From: Pseudomonas sp. GM21
Lineage (GTDB): Bacteria; Pseudomonadota; Gammaproteobacteria; Pseudomonadales; Pseudomonadaceae
Length of the DNA: 64,000 nt
NCBI RefSeq assembly: GCF_000282215.1
Contig: NZ_AKJS01000019.1
Span: 39,102 to 103,101 of the forward strand
Direction of reading: 5' to 3'
Shown here: positions 1 to 9,241 of the stretch, in pieces
Layout of the letters: each line of letters begins with the position of its first letter
Position numbering within the stretch: the first letter of the stretch is position 1
The notes under the pieces: model-generated
What the model was told of the DNA's origin: nothing
Database searches by the model: none
Seen by the model: only the letters and a program-made list of their open reading frames with translations
Position numbers and translations under genes: made by a program

Positions 1-2
1 GT

Positions 3-1049
3 CGTGGCGACATTGAAAGCAGCGTCACCGCATTGGGCACGCTGCAACCTCGGCGTTATGTCGATGTCGGCGCTCAGGCGTCCGGGCAAATCCACAGGAT
101 TCATGTGGAGGTCGGCGACGTGGTCAAGGAGGGTCAGTTGCTGGTGGAAATCGACCCGTCCACGCAACAGGCCAAACTCGACGCCGGGCGCTTCTCCATT
201 GAAAACCTCAAGGCGCAGCTCCAGGAGCAACGGGCTCTGCACGAACTCGCGCGGCAGAAATACCAGCGCCAGCAGAACCTCAAGGCCGGCGGCGCCACCC
301 GCGAAGAAGACGTGCAAACCGCCCAGGCCGAACTGCGCGCCACCCAGGCTCGCATCGACATGTTCCAGGCGCAGATCCGCCAGGCGCAAGCCAGCCTGCG
401 CAGCGATCAGGCCGAGCTCGGTTACACGCGGATCTACGCGCCCATGTCCGGAACGGTCGTCGCTCTCGACGCCCGTGAAGGCCAGACGCTCAATGCCCAG
501 CAGCAAACTCCGCTGATTCTGCGCATCGCCAAGCTGTCGCCGATGACGGTCTGGGCCGAGGTTTCCGAAGCCGACATCGGCCACGTCAAACCCGGCATGA
601 ATGCCTGGTTCACCACCCTCAGCGGTGGCAATCGTCGCTGGAGCAGCACCGTACGGCAGATTCTGCCCGTACCGCCCAAGCCACTGGACCAGACCAGTCA
701 GGGCGGCGGCAGCCCGGCCAGTTCGAGCAAAAGCGGCAGCGCGCGCGTGGTGCTGTACACCGTGTTGCTCGACGTCGAGAACGCCGACAACGCGCTCATG
801 GCAGAAATGACGACACAGGTGTTTTTCGTGTCCGACCAGGCCAAAAATGTACTCACCGCGCCCATTGCCGCGCTGCAAAGCGGCGTGGAACCGGGCAACC
901 AGACCGCGCAAGTCGTGGCCAAGAACGGCAGCATCGAGCAGCGCGAAGTTCGCACCGGTATCAGTGATCGCCTGCGGGTGCAGATCCTCGATGGCTTGCA
1001 GGAAGGCGATCACTTGCTGATCGGCCCGGCCGACGGGAGTGGCGGCTGA
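3..1049 (+). CDS. pvdR: PvdR, periplasmic adaptor of the PvdRT-OpmQ pyoverdine pump (5' end missing)
   Basis: MacA/HlyD-type membrane fusion protein that bridges the inner-membrane ABC protein PvdT and the outer-membrane channel OpmQ; the pump recycles and secretes pyoverdine. The reading frame is open from the first bases of the window, so the N-terminal anchor or signal (roughly 40-60 residues by family length) lies upstream. What remains shows the first half-lipoyl segment (GQIHRIHVEVGD), an Ala/Gln/Glu-rich alpha-hairpin over about residues 60-140 of the visible part, the second half-lipoyl piece (IYAPMSGTVVALDAREGQ) and the beta-barrel/membrane-proximal domain. The stop codon directly abuts the pvdT ATG, so the two are translationally coupled. 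Assignment to PvdR rather than generic MacA rests on the pyoverdine context. Confidence 0.9.
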   Translation, partial: RGDIESSVTALGTLQPRRYVDVGAQASGQIHRIHVEVGDVVKEGQLLVEIDPSTQQAKLDAGRFSIENLKAQLQEQRALHELARQKYQRQQNLKAGGATREEDVQTAQAELRATQARIDMFQAQIRQAQASLRSDQAELGYTRIYAPMSGTVVALDAREGQTLNAQQQTPLILRIAKLSPMTVWAEVSEADIGHVKPGMNAWFTTLSGGNRRWSSTVRQILPVPPKPLDQTSQGGGSPASSSKSGSARVVLYTVLLDVENADNALMAEMTTQVFFVSDQAKNVLTAPIAALQSGVEPGNQTAQVVAKNGSIEQREVRTGISDRLRVQILDGLQEGDHLLIGPADGSGG

Positions 1050-3023
1050 ATGCAGACGCCCCTGATCGACCTGCAAGACATCCGCAAAGCCTACGGCGGC
1101 GGCGACTCTCCCGAAGTGCATGTGCTGCGCGGTATCGACCTGTCGATCCATGCCGGGGAGTTTGTGGCGATTGTCGGCGCCTCCGGGTCCGGCAAGTCGA
1201 CGCTGATGAACATCCTCGGCTGCCTCGACCGCCCCACTTGCGGCGAATACCGTTTCGCCGGGGAAAACGTCGCCGGGCTCGACAGTGACGAACTGGCCTG
1301 GCTGCGCCGTGAAGCCTTTGGTTTTGTGTTTCAGGGGTATCACCTGATTCCGTCCGGCTCGGCCCAGGAAAACGTCGAGATGCCAGCCATCTACGCCGGC
1401 ACCCCGGCGGCCGAACGCCATGCCCGCGCCGCCGCCCTGCTCGACCGCCTTGGCCTGGCTTCGCGCACTGGCAACCGCCCGCACCAGCTCTCTGGCGGCC
1501 AGCAGCAACGTGTCTCCATCGCCCGCGCCTTGATGAACGGCGGGCACATCATCCTCGCCGACGAACCCACCGGCGCCCTCGACAGCCACAGCGGCGCCGA
1601 GGTGATGACGTTGCTCGATGAACTGGCGAGCCAGGGCCATGTGGTGATCCTGATCACCCACGACCGTGAAGTCGCGGCAAGGGCCAAACGCATCATCGAA
1701 ATCCGCGACGGCCTGATCATCAGCGACAGCGCCCGCGACAACCCCGACGTGCAGGCCTCCGCCAATCCCGGTGCGTTGCAAGCCGTGGACTTGCGCAAGC
1801 GTCTGAGCGAAGGCGCCGAAGCCACTGGTGCGTGGAAAGGCGAACTGGTCGATGCGGTGCAAGCGGCGTGGCGAGTGATGTGGGTCAACCGCTTCCGCAC
1901 TGCGCTGACGCTGCTGGGGATCATCATCGGCGTGGCGTCGGTGGTGGTCATGCTCGCCGTCGGCGAAGGCAGCAAGCGCCAGGTGATGGCACAGATGGGC
2001 GCCTTCGGCTCGAACATCATTTACCTCAGCGGTTCGGCCCCCAACCCGCGTACCGCGCCGGGCATCGTCACCCTCGATGACGTCGCGGCGGTGGCCAGCC
2101 TGCCGCAAGTGATGCGGATCATGCCGGTCAATGGCCAGGAAGCCGGGGTGCGTTTCGGTAACCTCGACCACTTGAGTTACGTCGGCGGAAACGACACCAA
2201 TTTTCCGGCGATCTTCAACTGGCCGGTGGTCGAAGGCAGCTACTTCACCGAGGCCGACGAACAAAACGCCGCAGCGGTCGCGGTGATCGGCCACAAGGTG
2301 CGGACCAAACTGCTCAAGGACGTGGCCAACCCGATTGGCCAATACATCCTCATCGAAAACGTGCCATTCCAGGTGGTCGGCGTGCTCGCGGAAAAAGGCG
2401 CCAGCTCCGGTGACTCGGACAGCGACGACCGCATCGCCATCCCCTACTCCGCCGCCAGCGTCCGGTTGTTTGGCACGCATAATCCCGAATACATCGCCAT
2501 CGCCGCCGCCGATGCGCGCAAGGTCAAAGAGACCGAAAAAGCCATCGAGCAACTGATGCTGCGACTGCACAACGGCAAGAAGGACTTCGAATTGACCAAC
2601 AACGCCGCGATGATTCAGGCCGAAGCGCGCACGCAAAATACCCTGTCGCTGATGCTCGGTTCGATTGCCGCGATTTCGCTGCTGGTCGGCGGGATTGGCG
2701 TGATGAACATCATGTTGATGACGGTGCGCGAACGCACCCGCGAGATCGGTATCCGCATGGCCACTGGTGCACGGCAACGCGACATCCTGCGGCAATTTCT
2801 GACCGAAGCGGTGATGCTTTCGGTGGTCGGTGGGCTGGCCGGTATCGCCCTCGCGCTAATGGTCGGCGGTGTGCTGATTCTGAGCGAAGTCGCTGTCGCG
2901 TTCTCTTTGATAGCGGTGCTCGGCGCCTTCGGCTGCGCCCTGGTCACCGGTGTTGTCTTCGGCTTCATGCCGGCCCGCAAAGCTGCCCGACTCGACCCGG
3001 TCACGGCCCTTACCAGTGAATGA
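1050..3023 (+). CDS. pvdT: PvdT, MacB-type ABC transporter of the PvdRT-OpmQ pump
   Basis: Fused ATPase-permease of 657 residues, the usual MacB size. The N-terminal nucleotide-binding domain has Walker [10 protein letters not shown] (about residue 43), signature LSGGQQQR (about 148) and Walker [14 protein letters not shown] (about 168). A first membrane helix ([19 protein letters not shown], about 284-302) precedes a large periplasmic MacB-PCD domain, and three FtsX-type helices close the protein, starting at [21 protein letters not shown]. The ATG immediately follows the pvdR stop, and opmQ follows directly. The protein uses ATP hydrolysis to drive a mechanotransmission-type efflux of periplasmic pyoverdine through PvdR and OpmQ. 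The context makes PvdT more likely than a macrolide pump. Confidence 0.93.
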   Translation: MQTPLIDLQDIRKAYGGGDSPEVHVLRGIDLSIHAGEFVAIVGASGSGKSTLMNILGCLDRPTCGEYRFAGENVAGLDSDELAWLRREAFGFVFQGYHLIPSGSAQENVEMPAIYAGTPAAERHARAAALLDRLGLASRTGNRPHQLSGGQQQRVSIARALMNGGHIILADEPTGALDSHSGAEVMTLLDELASQGHVVILITHDREVAARAKRIIEIRDGLIISDSARDNPDVQASANPGALQAVDLRKRLSEGAEATGAWKGELVDAVQAAWRVMWVNRFRTALTLLGIIIGVASVVVMLAVGEGSKRQVMAQMGAFGSNIIYLSGSAPNPRTAPGIVTLDDVAAVASLPQVMRIMPVNGQEAGVRFGNLDHLSYVGGNDTNFPAIFNWPVVEGSYFTEADEQNAAAVAVIGHKVRTKLLKDVANPIGQYILIENVPFQVVGVLAEKGASSGDSDSDDRIAIPYSAASVRLFGTHNPEYIAIAAADARKVKETEKAIEQLMLRLHNGKKDFELTNNAAMIQAEARTQNTLSLMLGSIAAISLLVGGIGVMNIMLMTVRERTREIGIRMATGARQRDILRQFLTEAVMLSVVGGLAGIALALMVGGVLILSEVAVAFSLIAVLGAFGCALVTGVVFGFMPARKAARLDPVTALTSE

Positions 3024-3030
3024 TCTTTCC

Positions 3031-4425
3031 ATGAAGCCGCCCCTCACTCTGTTGACGCTCTGCCTGTTGCTCGGCGCTTGCGGCTCTCCCGCCCAGCGCC
3101 CGGACAGCGGCCTCCAGCCGCCGGCCGCGTGGCAATCTCCACACAATGAAAGCGCCACCCGCAGCAACCAGCAATGGTGGACGCAGTTCGGCAGCCCGCA
3201 GCTGGATCAACTGATCGAACAGGCGCGCGTCGGCAGTTTCGATCTGGCCGCCGCCATCGCCCGGGTGCATCAGGCCCAAGCGGAAACAGTGGTGGCCGGC
3301 GGCTCGCAACTGCCGACGGTCACGGCGGGGTTGAATGCCAACCGGCAAAAACTGCTGCGCGGCAATGGCTATAGCCAACTCGATGCCGACAGTGACAACA
3401 GCGCCGTGGATTACTTCAATGCCAACCTCAGCGCCAGCTACGAAATTGATTTCTGGGGCGGCCAACGCGCTTCCCGAGACAGCGCACAGTTTGCCTTGCA
3501 AGCCAGCCAGTTCGATCAGGCCACAGTGGAACTGACCCTGCTCAGCAGCGTGGCCAGCGGCTATGCACAAACCCTGTCGCTGCGCGAACAGAGCCGCATT
3601 GCCGAGTTGAACCTGGCAAATGCGCAGAACGTTTTGAAACTGGTGCAGACCCGCTTCGACTCAGGCTCGGCGACCGCACTGGAACTGGCGCAGCAAAAAA
3701 GTCTGGTCGCGGCGCAACAACGGCAACTGCCACTGGTGCAGCAACAGGCTCAGGATGCTTCGATCAGCCTCGCGGCCCTGCTCGGTCGGCCGGTGCAGCA
3801 ATTACCGCTGAGCGTGGAACACTTTGATCAACTGTCATGGCCGACCATTGATGCGGGCGTGCCCAGCGAACTGATCAAACGTCGCCCGGACATTGCCCGC
3901 GCCGAAGCGCAGTTGGCGGCGGCACAGGCGAATGTCACCGTGGCCCGCGCCGCGATGCTGCCGACCGTGACCTTGAGCGCTGAAATCGGCTCCGGCGCTG
4001 ACCGCGCCGCTGATATGTTGCGCAACCCGTTTTACAACCTGACTGCGGGCCTGGTCGCACCGATCTTCAACAATGGTCGCCTCGGCGCCCAGCGCGACAA
4101 GGCCACGGCCCGCCAGGAAGAACTGCTGGAGACCTATCGCAGCGCGATCATCAATGGTTTCGCCGACGTCGAAAAAGCGCTGAACAGCATTCGCGGGCTG
4201 GATGAACAGCGGCAGTGGCAAGGTGAAGAACTGAAACAGGCGCAGACCGCGTTCGACATCGCTCAGAGCCGCTACCAGGCTGGGGCCGAGGATTTGCTGA
4301 CGGTGCTGGAGACGCAACGCACGCTGTATGCGGCGCAGGATTTGAATGTGCAGCTGCGGTTGTCGAGGTTGCAGGCGAGTATTGCGCTGTACAAGGCGCT
4401 GGGTGGGGGGTGGCAGGTTTTGTGA
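3031..4425 (+). CDS. opmQ: OpmQ, outer-membrane factor lipoprotein of the pyoverdine pump
   Basis: NodT/OprM-type outer-membrane efflux channel of 464 residues. The start at ATG 3031 gives a short lipoprotein signal ending in the lipobox LLLGAC, so Cys at about residue 15 would be acylated. An in-frame GTG at 3016 is an alternative start, but it only adds VNDLS before the signal. The two TolC-like repeats are visible: WWTQFGSPQLDQLIEQA near the N-terminus, repeated Gln/Ala-rich helices, and PSELIKRRPDIARAEAQLAA at the start of the second repeat. It follows pvdT by seven bases and completes the tripartite system. The gene is convergent with pvdP, with a REP-type repeat between them. Confidence 0.92.
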   Translation: MKPPLTLLTLCLLLGACGSPAQRPDSGLQPPAAWQSPHNESATRSNQQWWTQFGSPQLDQLIEQARVGSFDLAAAIARVHQAQAETVVAGGSQLPTVTAGLNANRQKLLRGNGYSQLDADSDNSAVDYFNANLSASYEIDFWGGQRASRDSAQFALQASQFDQATVELTLLSSVASGYAQTLSLREQSRIAELNLANAQNVLKLVQTRFDSGSATALELAQQKSLVAAQQRQLPLVQQQAQDASISLAALLGRPVQQLPLSVEHFDQLSWPTIDAGVPSELIKRRPDIARAEAQLAAAQANVTVARAAMLPTVTLSAEIGSGADRAADMLRNPFYNLTAGLVAPIFNNGRLGAQRDKATARQEELLETYRSAIINGFADVEKALNSIRGLDEQRQWQGEELKQAQTAFDIAQSRYQAGAEDLLTVLETQRTLYAAQDLNVQLRLSRLQASIALYKALGGGWQVL

Positions 4426-4445
4426 TTTGTGTCGCCAATGAGTCC

Positions 4446-4543
4446 GCCATCGCGGGCAAGCCCGGCTCCCACAGGATTTATGTCGCACCCAATTCATGCG
4501 GCACACCTAAAACCCTGTGGGAGCGGGCTTGCCCCGGGCGGCG
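4446..4543. repeat. Pair of inverted REP-type elements
   Basis: Two inverted copies of the Pseudomonas REP core (GCGGGCAAGCCCGGCTCCCACA at 4452-4473, and its reverse-complement form at 4515-4535) lie between convergent opmQ and pvdP. Such pairs form long hairpins and commonly sit 3' of genes. Confidence 0.8.
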
Positions 4544-4568
4544 TTCCGACGATGAACGATAACGCGGT

Positions 4569-6197
4569 TTAACTGATAACCGGCTTAGCCTTCAAATGCC
4601 GCGCATACCAAGGCCGCTGCGGCACCTTGCGGAACAAGTCCGCCAACTTCTTCTCATCCTCGCCAAACGTTATCCGCAACGCCAGCTTCATGGTTTCCGG
4701 GTCCATCTCCACTGATTTTCCCGCCTGCAACCCCGGCGTGGTGCTGCAACCGTGAGTGCTCGGCCCCAACCACGGATCAGCGACTTCCACCCAGCGCCCC
4801 GGCGCAAACCACGGCACGCCGTTAATCTCCAGCCGATTCACTTCCCCCGGATGAAAGCGTTCATGCGCGCGAAACCAGTCGTCCAGGCGATCATCGATCC
4901 AGCCGTGGAAATGCCAGAACACAGGGTTCACATGGGACGAAAACGGATCGCCAAGGAAGTCGTTTTCCGGCGCAAACCAGCGTGGGGAGAAGTCCGCCGG
5001 ATCCCGGGCGAACGGCACCGGCTGGCCGTTGGACGGGTCACGTGGCACCGAGGCCCAGCGCATGTGCAGCCAGTCGTGCAGACCCAATTCCACCTCTGAA
5101 CCGAACTGGCCCAGGGTCAGCTTCGACAGATAACGTGGGTCGCGATAGCGCGATTCCCACACCTGGAAATTACTGTAATACGTCTCGGCGGTCTTGATGT
5201 CGCTGACCCATTTCGAATATTCGGCATCGTCGTCGGCCAGCCAGGTCGGCGGCAGTGCGGTGCCGTCGTGGTTGTCGCAGTATTGAGCGAAGCCGAGACG
5301 ATCACGAGCCAGCTCCGGCTGTGGCAGCGGGAAGTGAGGCCATGACGGCAAGTCCTGCATCGACCGCGCCGTGCCGAGCATGTGCCGGTGCATGAAGAAA
5401 AAATCCACGCCTGAGCCGTTGCGATCCTTGCGCGCACCGCGAGCATCGCGCTCCTGATCACGCGGCCCAGGCTGCCAGCCGAGGCCACGCAGGGCATTGC
5501 GTTTGTCTTCGGCCAAGGTGTGCCATTTGTCCCGAGTGGCATGCCAGAGCTGGTGAAACAGTCGATGCTCGGGTGAAATCAGCCAGGCCAACAGCGGCGC
5601 ATTAAGTCCGGTGCGCTCGCGGGCTTCGGGGAAGACCCGTTTGATGGCGATAAAGCGATTGTCCTGCGCGGTCATCATCAGCGGTCGATCGAGGTTCAAC
5701 ACCCGACCGCTGAGCGTGCCGCTACCGGCATTGCCGAAACCGGCCCAGACCTCGTCCAGCGCCATGCTGAATTCGTAATCGGGGGTACCTTTCGCCGAAT
5801 TGGCATCGACCAGCCGCCAGCTCAATTGCGCCACCTTGGCATCGGCCAGATCGCCAAGCACTCGATAGCGCGGTGCTTCGCTGGAACGCAAACGCTCGGC
5901 GGTGTCGAGAAAGCCGATCAGGCCGTGCCCTTTGTGGCCGACATCCAGAAACAGCTCCAGACCGTCGCGCGGCAAACCTTCAATACCCGCATCACGCCCC
6001 TCAAAACGAATCTGCCAGACACCGCGCAGCGTGTCCGCCAGCTGTTGGCCGGCGGAATCCGCCACATCAAAAGAAGCTTCGCCGGGGGTGATCGTCGGGT
6101 CCGGTTTCGTCCATTCGCGATGCCCATAAAAAGCCACGGGCACGACGGCACCGGTCAGCGCCAGGCCTGCCATGAACCCTCGTCGAGAAATCGTCAT
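4569..6197 (-). CDS. pvdP: PvdP, periplasmic tyrosinase for pyoverdine chromophore maturation
   Basis: 542-residue copper oxidase that hydroxylates and oxidises the D-Tyr of dihydropyoverdine precursor to close the chromophore rings in the periplasm. The start at 6197 gives MTISRRGFMAGLALTGAVV, a twin-arginine signal, with AGGTAGGG just upstream; an upstream in-frame start at 6236 would bury the signal. Tyrosinase-type copper ligands are visible as FFFMHRHML near residue 269 and FWHFHGWIDDRLDDWF near 429. Length matches known PvdP (about 540). It is transcribed away from pvdMNO from its own PvdS box 46 bases upstream. Family function is known from P. aeruginosa PvdP; here it is by homology and context. 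Confidence 0.93.
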   Translation of the reverse strand: MTISRRGFMAGLALTGAVVPVAFYGHREWTKPDPTITPGEASFDVADSAGQQLADTLRGVWQIRFEGRDAGIEGLPRDGLELFLDVGHKGHGLIGFLDTAERLRSSEAPRYRVLGDLADAKVAQLSWRLVDANSAKGTPDYEFSMALDEVWAGFGNAGSGTLSGRVLNLDRPLMMTAQDNRFIAIKRVFPEARERTGLNAPLLAWLISPEHRLFHQLWHATRDKWHTLAEDKRNALRGLGWQPGPRDQERDARGARKDRNGSGVDFFFMHRHMLGTARSMQDLPSWPHFPLPQPELARDRLGFAQYCDNHDGTALPPTWLADDDAEYSKWVSDIKTAETYYSNFQVWESRYRDPRYLSKLTLGQFGSEVELGLHDWLHMRWASVPRDPSNGQPVPFARDPADFSPRWFAPENDFLGDPFSSHVNPVFWHFHGWIDDRLDDWFRAHERFHPGEVNRLEINGVPWFAPGRWVEVADPWLGPSTHGCSTTPGLQAGKSVEMDPETMKLALRITFGEDEKKLADLFRKVPQRPWYARHLKAKPVIS

Positions 6198-6242
6198 TGC
6201 CCTACCTGTGTCAGCCTTGAAGCAGGCTTTATCCAAGCTAGA

Positions 6243-6266
6243 ACGTTCACCCCCTCCGAAAATTTA
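6243..6266 (-). promoter_or_regulatory. PvdS (iron-starvation sigma) box for pvdP
   Basis: On the minus strand the sequence reads TAAAT, 16 bases, CGT, a perfect match to the PvdS -35/-10 pattern. CGT lies 46 bases upstream of the pvdP start codon. Confidence 0.88.
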
Positions 6267-6285
6267 AAAGCATTGCGGCTCCAAC

Positions 6286-6369
6286 GATCGTTCCCACGCT
6301 CTGCGTGGGAATGCCTCAACGGACGCTCCGCGTTCGGCTCTTCAAGGGACGCGGAGCGTGGGAACGATC
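6286..6369. repeat. GATCGTTCCCACGC-bounded inverted repeat, copy 1
   Basis: An 84-bp element whose ends are inverted copies of GATCGTTCCCACGCT; the inner part contains further GC-rich palindromic pieces (GGACGCTCCGCGTTC). Related copies occur at 10136-10247 and 57821-57930. This copy lies between the divergent pvdP and pvdM promoters. Confidence 0.8.
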
Positions 6370-6382
6370 AAAAATTTAAAAG

Positions 6383-6464
6383 CATCGCCAGCAGGCTGGC
6401 TCCCACAAGGATGGTGTGAACACCGCAGATCCCCTGTGGGAGCGAGCCTGCTCGCGATGAGGCC
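6383..6464. repeat. Pair of inverted REP elements
   Basis: Inverted REP cores (GCCAGCAGGCTGGCTCCCACA and TGTGGGAGCGAGCCTGCTCG) separated by about 25 bases, directly upstream of the pvdM PvdS box. Confidence 0.85.
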
Positions 6465-6475
6465 ATCAGCCTCAC

Positions 6476-6499
6476 TAAATTTCCAATGGCATGACTCGT
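6476..6499 (+). promoter_or_regulatory. PvdS (iron-starvation sigma) box for pvdMNO
   Basis: TAAAT, 16 bases, CGT, a perfect match to the PvdS pattern. CGT ends 61 bases before the pvdM ATG. Confidence 0.88.
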
Positions 6500-6560
6500 T
6501 CCTCCCAGATAGCAAAGCCCCCACGTCCACACCGGGGCAACGAACCTGACTGAGGTGAAC

Positions 6561-7910
6561 ATGACAAACCCACGTTCAAAAAAGGCGCTTTACCTCGGCC
6601 TGCCCCTGGCGCTCGCGATCAGCGCCGGTGCCGGCTACGCGGTCTGGGATCACTGGTTCAAGGGCAACCCCGGTTACCCGGTCAAGGTGATGCAACAGGC
6701 CGACGAGCTGCAAACGCGCATCCTCTCCTTCGACAGCCACATCACCGTACCGCTGGACTTCGGCACCGCCGGCAACGAAGCCGACAAGGACGGCAGCGGC
6801 CAGTTCGACCTGGTCAAGACCGGGCGCGGACGCCTGTCCGGCGCCGCCCTGACCATCTTCGGCTGGCCGGAAATCTGGAATGGCGCCAACGCACCACACC
6901 GCCCCACCGAAGGCTTTGTCGACGAAGCCCGATTCGAGCAGGAAACCCGCTACAAAATCATCAACGCCATGGTTCGCGATTTTCCCAATCAAGTTGCCAT
7001 CGCCTACACCCCGGACGATTTCCGCCGGTTGCACGGCGAAGGCAAGTTCGCGGTGTTCATCAGCATGCTCAACGCCTACCCCCTGGGCAACGACCTGAAC
7101 GCGCTGGATAAATGGGCCGCACGGGGCATGCGCATGTTCGGCTTCAGCTACGTGGGCAACAACACCTGGGCTGACTCATCGCGGCCACTGCCGTTCTTCA
7201 ATGACTCGCGCGATGCCCTCGGCGGTCTGTCGGACATTGGCAAACAAGCCGTGCATCGCCTGAATGATCTCGGCGTGATCATCGATGTGTCGCAGATGTC
7301 GACCAAGGCGCTGGAGCAAGTCGCGCAGCTGAGCCGCACACCGATGGTCGCCTCGCACTCGGCACCGCGTGCGCTGGTGGACATTGCGCGCAACCTCAGC
7401 GACCAGGAAATGCAGTTGATCAAGAACAGCGGCGGCGTGGTGCAGATTGTCGGCTTCCCGACCTACATCCGCCCCTTGAGCAAAACCACCCAGGACAAGC
7501 TGAACGCCCTGCGCGCCCGCTTCGACCTGCAACCGTTGCAAGGCCTGGAAATGGCGCTGATGCCCGGCGACCCGGTGATCACCGTCTGGTCCGAGCAACG
7601 CTTCGGCGAGTACGCCAGCCAGCTCTACGCGATTGTCGACGAAGAGCCGAAAGCCACGCTCAAGGACTACGGCGACGCGATTGACTATGCGGTGAAAAAA
7701 ATCGGCATCGACCACGTCGGCATCAGCTCCGATTTCAACGACGGCGGCGGCCTGGATGGCTGGAAGGATGTCAGCGAAGCCCGCAACGTCACGGCCGAGC
7801 TGATCAGTCGCGGCTACAGCGAGGCCGATATCGCCAAGCTGTGGGGCGGCAATTTCCTGCGGGTCTGGGACCAGGTGCAGCAGTCTTCCAGGCCGGTGGC
7901 GAAAAACTGA
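6561..7910 (+). CDS. pvdM: PvdM, membrane-anchored dipeptidase-like pyoverdine maturation protein
   Basis: 449-residue member of the renal dipeptidase family (peptidase M19), required in P. aeruginosa for periplasmic conversion of ferribactin towards pyoverdine. ATG 6561 is preceded by GAGG at the right distance; an upstream in-frame GTG at 6555 is less likely. The N-terminus has a signal/anchor helix (YLGLPLALAISAGAGYAVW, about 12-30). Metal-site motifs of the family are visible: FDSHITV near residue 56, MVASHSAPRAL near 260 and ISSDFNDGGG near 390. It is the first gene of the pvdM-pvdN-pvdO run, with gaps of 28 and 22 bases, driven by the PvdS box at 6476. Confidence 0.93.
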   Translation: MTNPRSKKALYLGLPLALAISAGAGYAVWDHWFKGNPGYPVKVMQQADELQTRILSFDSHITVPLDFGTAGNEADKDGSGQFDLVKTGRGRLSGAALTIFGWPEIWNGANAPHRPTEGFVDEARFEQETRYKIINAMVRDFPNQVAIAYTPDDFRRLHGEGKFAVFISMLNAYPLGNDLNALDKWAARGMRMFGFSYVGNNTWADSSRPLPFFNDSRDALGGLSDIGKQAVHRLNDLGVIIDVSQMSTKALEQVAQLSRTPMVASHSAPRALVDIARNLSDQEMQLIKNSGGVVQIVGFPTYIRPLSKTTQDKLNALRARFDLQPLQGLEMALMPGDPVITVWSEQRFGEYASQLYAIVDEEPKATLKDYGDAIDYAVKKIGIDHVGISSDFNDGGGLDGWKDVSEARNVTAELISRGYSEADIAKLWGGNFLRVWDQVQQSSRPVAKN

Positions 7911-7938
7911 ATCCCCTTTGCAAAAGCGAACCTTGCTG

Positions 7939-9219
7939 ATGACCAACCGTCGTACATTCCTCAAGCAGGCCGGGATTCTCGCGGCCGGCCTGCCCCTGAG
8001 CAGCGCTGTGATGTTGCCGGCACGGGCTGCCAATCCGCAGCCGCAGCCCAAGGACAAATGGGCGCAACTGCGCCAACTGTTCGATCAGGATCCGGACTAT
8101 TTGCACTTCGCCAACTTCCTGGTGACCTCGCACCCGCGACCGGTGCGCGAGGCCATCGAATGGCACCGCGCCAACCTCGACCGTAACCCCGGTCGGGCGA
8201 TGGATTGGGACTTGGGTGAAACGGAAAAACGCGAGCAGGAAGTACGCGTCTGGGCCGGACGTTACCTCAAGGCCGAGCCTGAGCAAATTGCCCTCACCGG
8301 CAGTACCACCGAGGGATTGTCCCTGATCTATGGCGGCATTCATGTACGCCCGGATCAGGAAATCCTCACCACCGAACACGAACACTACGCCACGAACTAC
8401 GCGCTGGATTACCGGCAGCAAAAGGACGGGGTCAAGGTGCGCAAGCTCAAGCTGTTCGAGAACAGCCGCGACATCTCCGTCGATGAAGTGCTCACGTCGA
8501 TCAGCAAAGGCATCCGCCCGCACACCCGCGTACTCGGCATGACTTGGGTGCAATCCGGCAGCGGTGTGAAACTGCCGATCGGCGAGATCGGCAAACTGGT
8601 CGAAGAACAGAACCGCAATCGCGACGAAAAGGACCGCATTCTGTATGTGGTCGACGGCGTGCACGGCTTCGGTGTCGAGGACCTCGACTTCCCCGACATG
8701 CACTGTGATTTCTTCATCGCCGGCACCCACAAATGGATGTTCGGCCCACGCGGCACCGGGATCATTTGCGCCTGCTCCACCGAGCTCAAGGACGTCACGC
8801 CGACCATTCCGACGTTCTCCGAAGCCACCACCTTCTCAACCATCATGACCCCTGGCGGCTATCACAGCTTCGAACACCGCTGGGCGCTGGACGAGGCGTT
8901 CAAGCTGCACCTGGAACTGGGCAAGGCCGAGGTGCAGGCGCGTATTCATGCGCTCAACACCTATGCAAAAAGCCGCTTGCTGGAACACCCGCAGATCGAA
9001 CTAGTCACGCCAAAGAGCCCGGACTTGTCCGCCGGCTTCACCTTCTTCCGCATCAAGGACCGCGACTGCGAAAAAGTCGCAGCCCAATTGATGGAGAACC
9101 GCGTGGTCTGCGACGCGGTGGAGCGCGACGCCGGCCCGGTGATCCGTATTGCGCCTGGCCTGCTCAACACTGAAGACCATATCGACCGCTTCATGGCGAT
9201 GCTGGCCAAGAGCCTGTGA
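7939..9219 (+). CDS. pvdN: PvdN, Tat-exported PLP enzyme modifying the pyoverdine side chain
   Basis: 426-residue fold-type I aminotransferase-class V/cysteine-desulfurase-like protein. Start at ATG 7939 gives MTNRRTFLKQAGILAAG, a clear twin-arginine signal ending near ARA; the TTG at 7918 is rejected. PLP-binding features include TGSTTEGLSLI, the aspartate in VVDGVHGFG and the Schiff-base lysine in AGTHKWMFGPRGTG (about residue 260). Known PvdN converts the N-terminal glutamate of the acyl-free pyoverdine into the succinamide side chain in the periplasm. It lies between pvdM and pvdO in the same operon and matches the family length of about 427. Confidence 0.93.
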   Translation: MTNRRTFLKQAGILAAGLPLSSAVMLPARAANPQPQPKDKWAQLRQLFDQDPDYLHFANFLVTSHPRPVREAIEWHRANLDRNPGRAMDWDLGETEKREQEVRVWAGRYLKAEPEQIALTGSTTEGLSLIYGGIHVRPDQEILTTEHEHYATNYALDYRQQKDGVKVRKLKLFENSRDISVDEVLTSISKGIRPHTRVLGMTWVQSGSGVKLPIGEIGKLVEEQNRNRDEKDRILYVVDGVHGFGVEDLDFPDMHCDFFIAGTHKWMFGPRGTGIICACSTELKDVTPTIPTFSEATTFSTIMTPGGYHSFEHRWALDEAFKLHLELGKAEVQARIHALNTYAKSRLLEHPQIELVTPKSPDLSAGFTFFRIKDRDCEKVAAQLMENRVVCDAVERDAGPVIRIAPGLLNTEDHIDRFMAMLAKSL

Positions 9220-9241
9220 TTTCCTCTGATCGAGATGACTC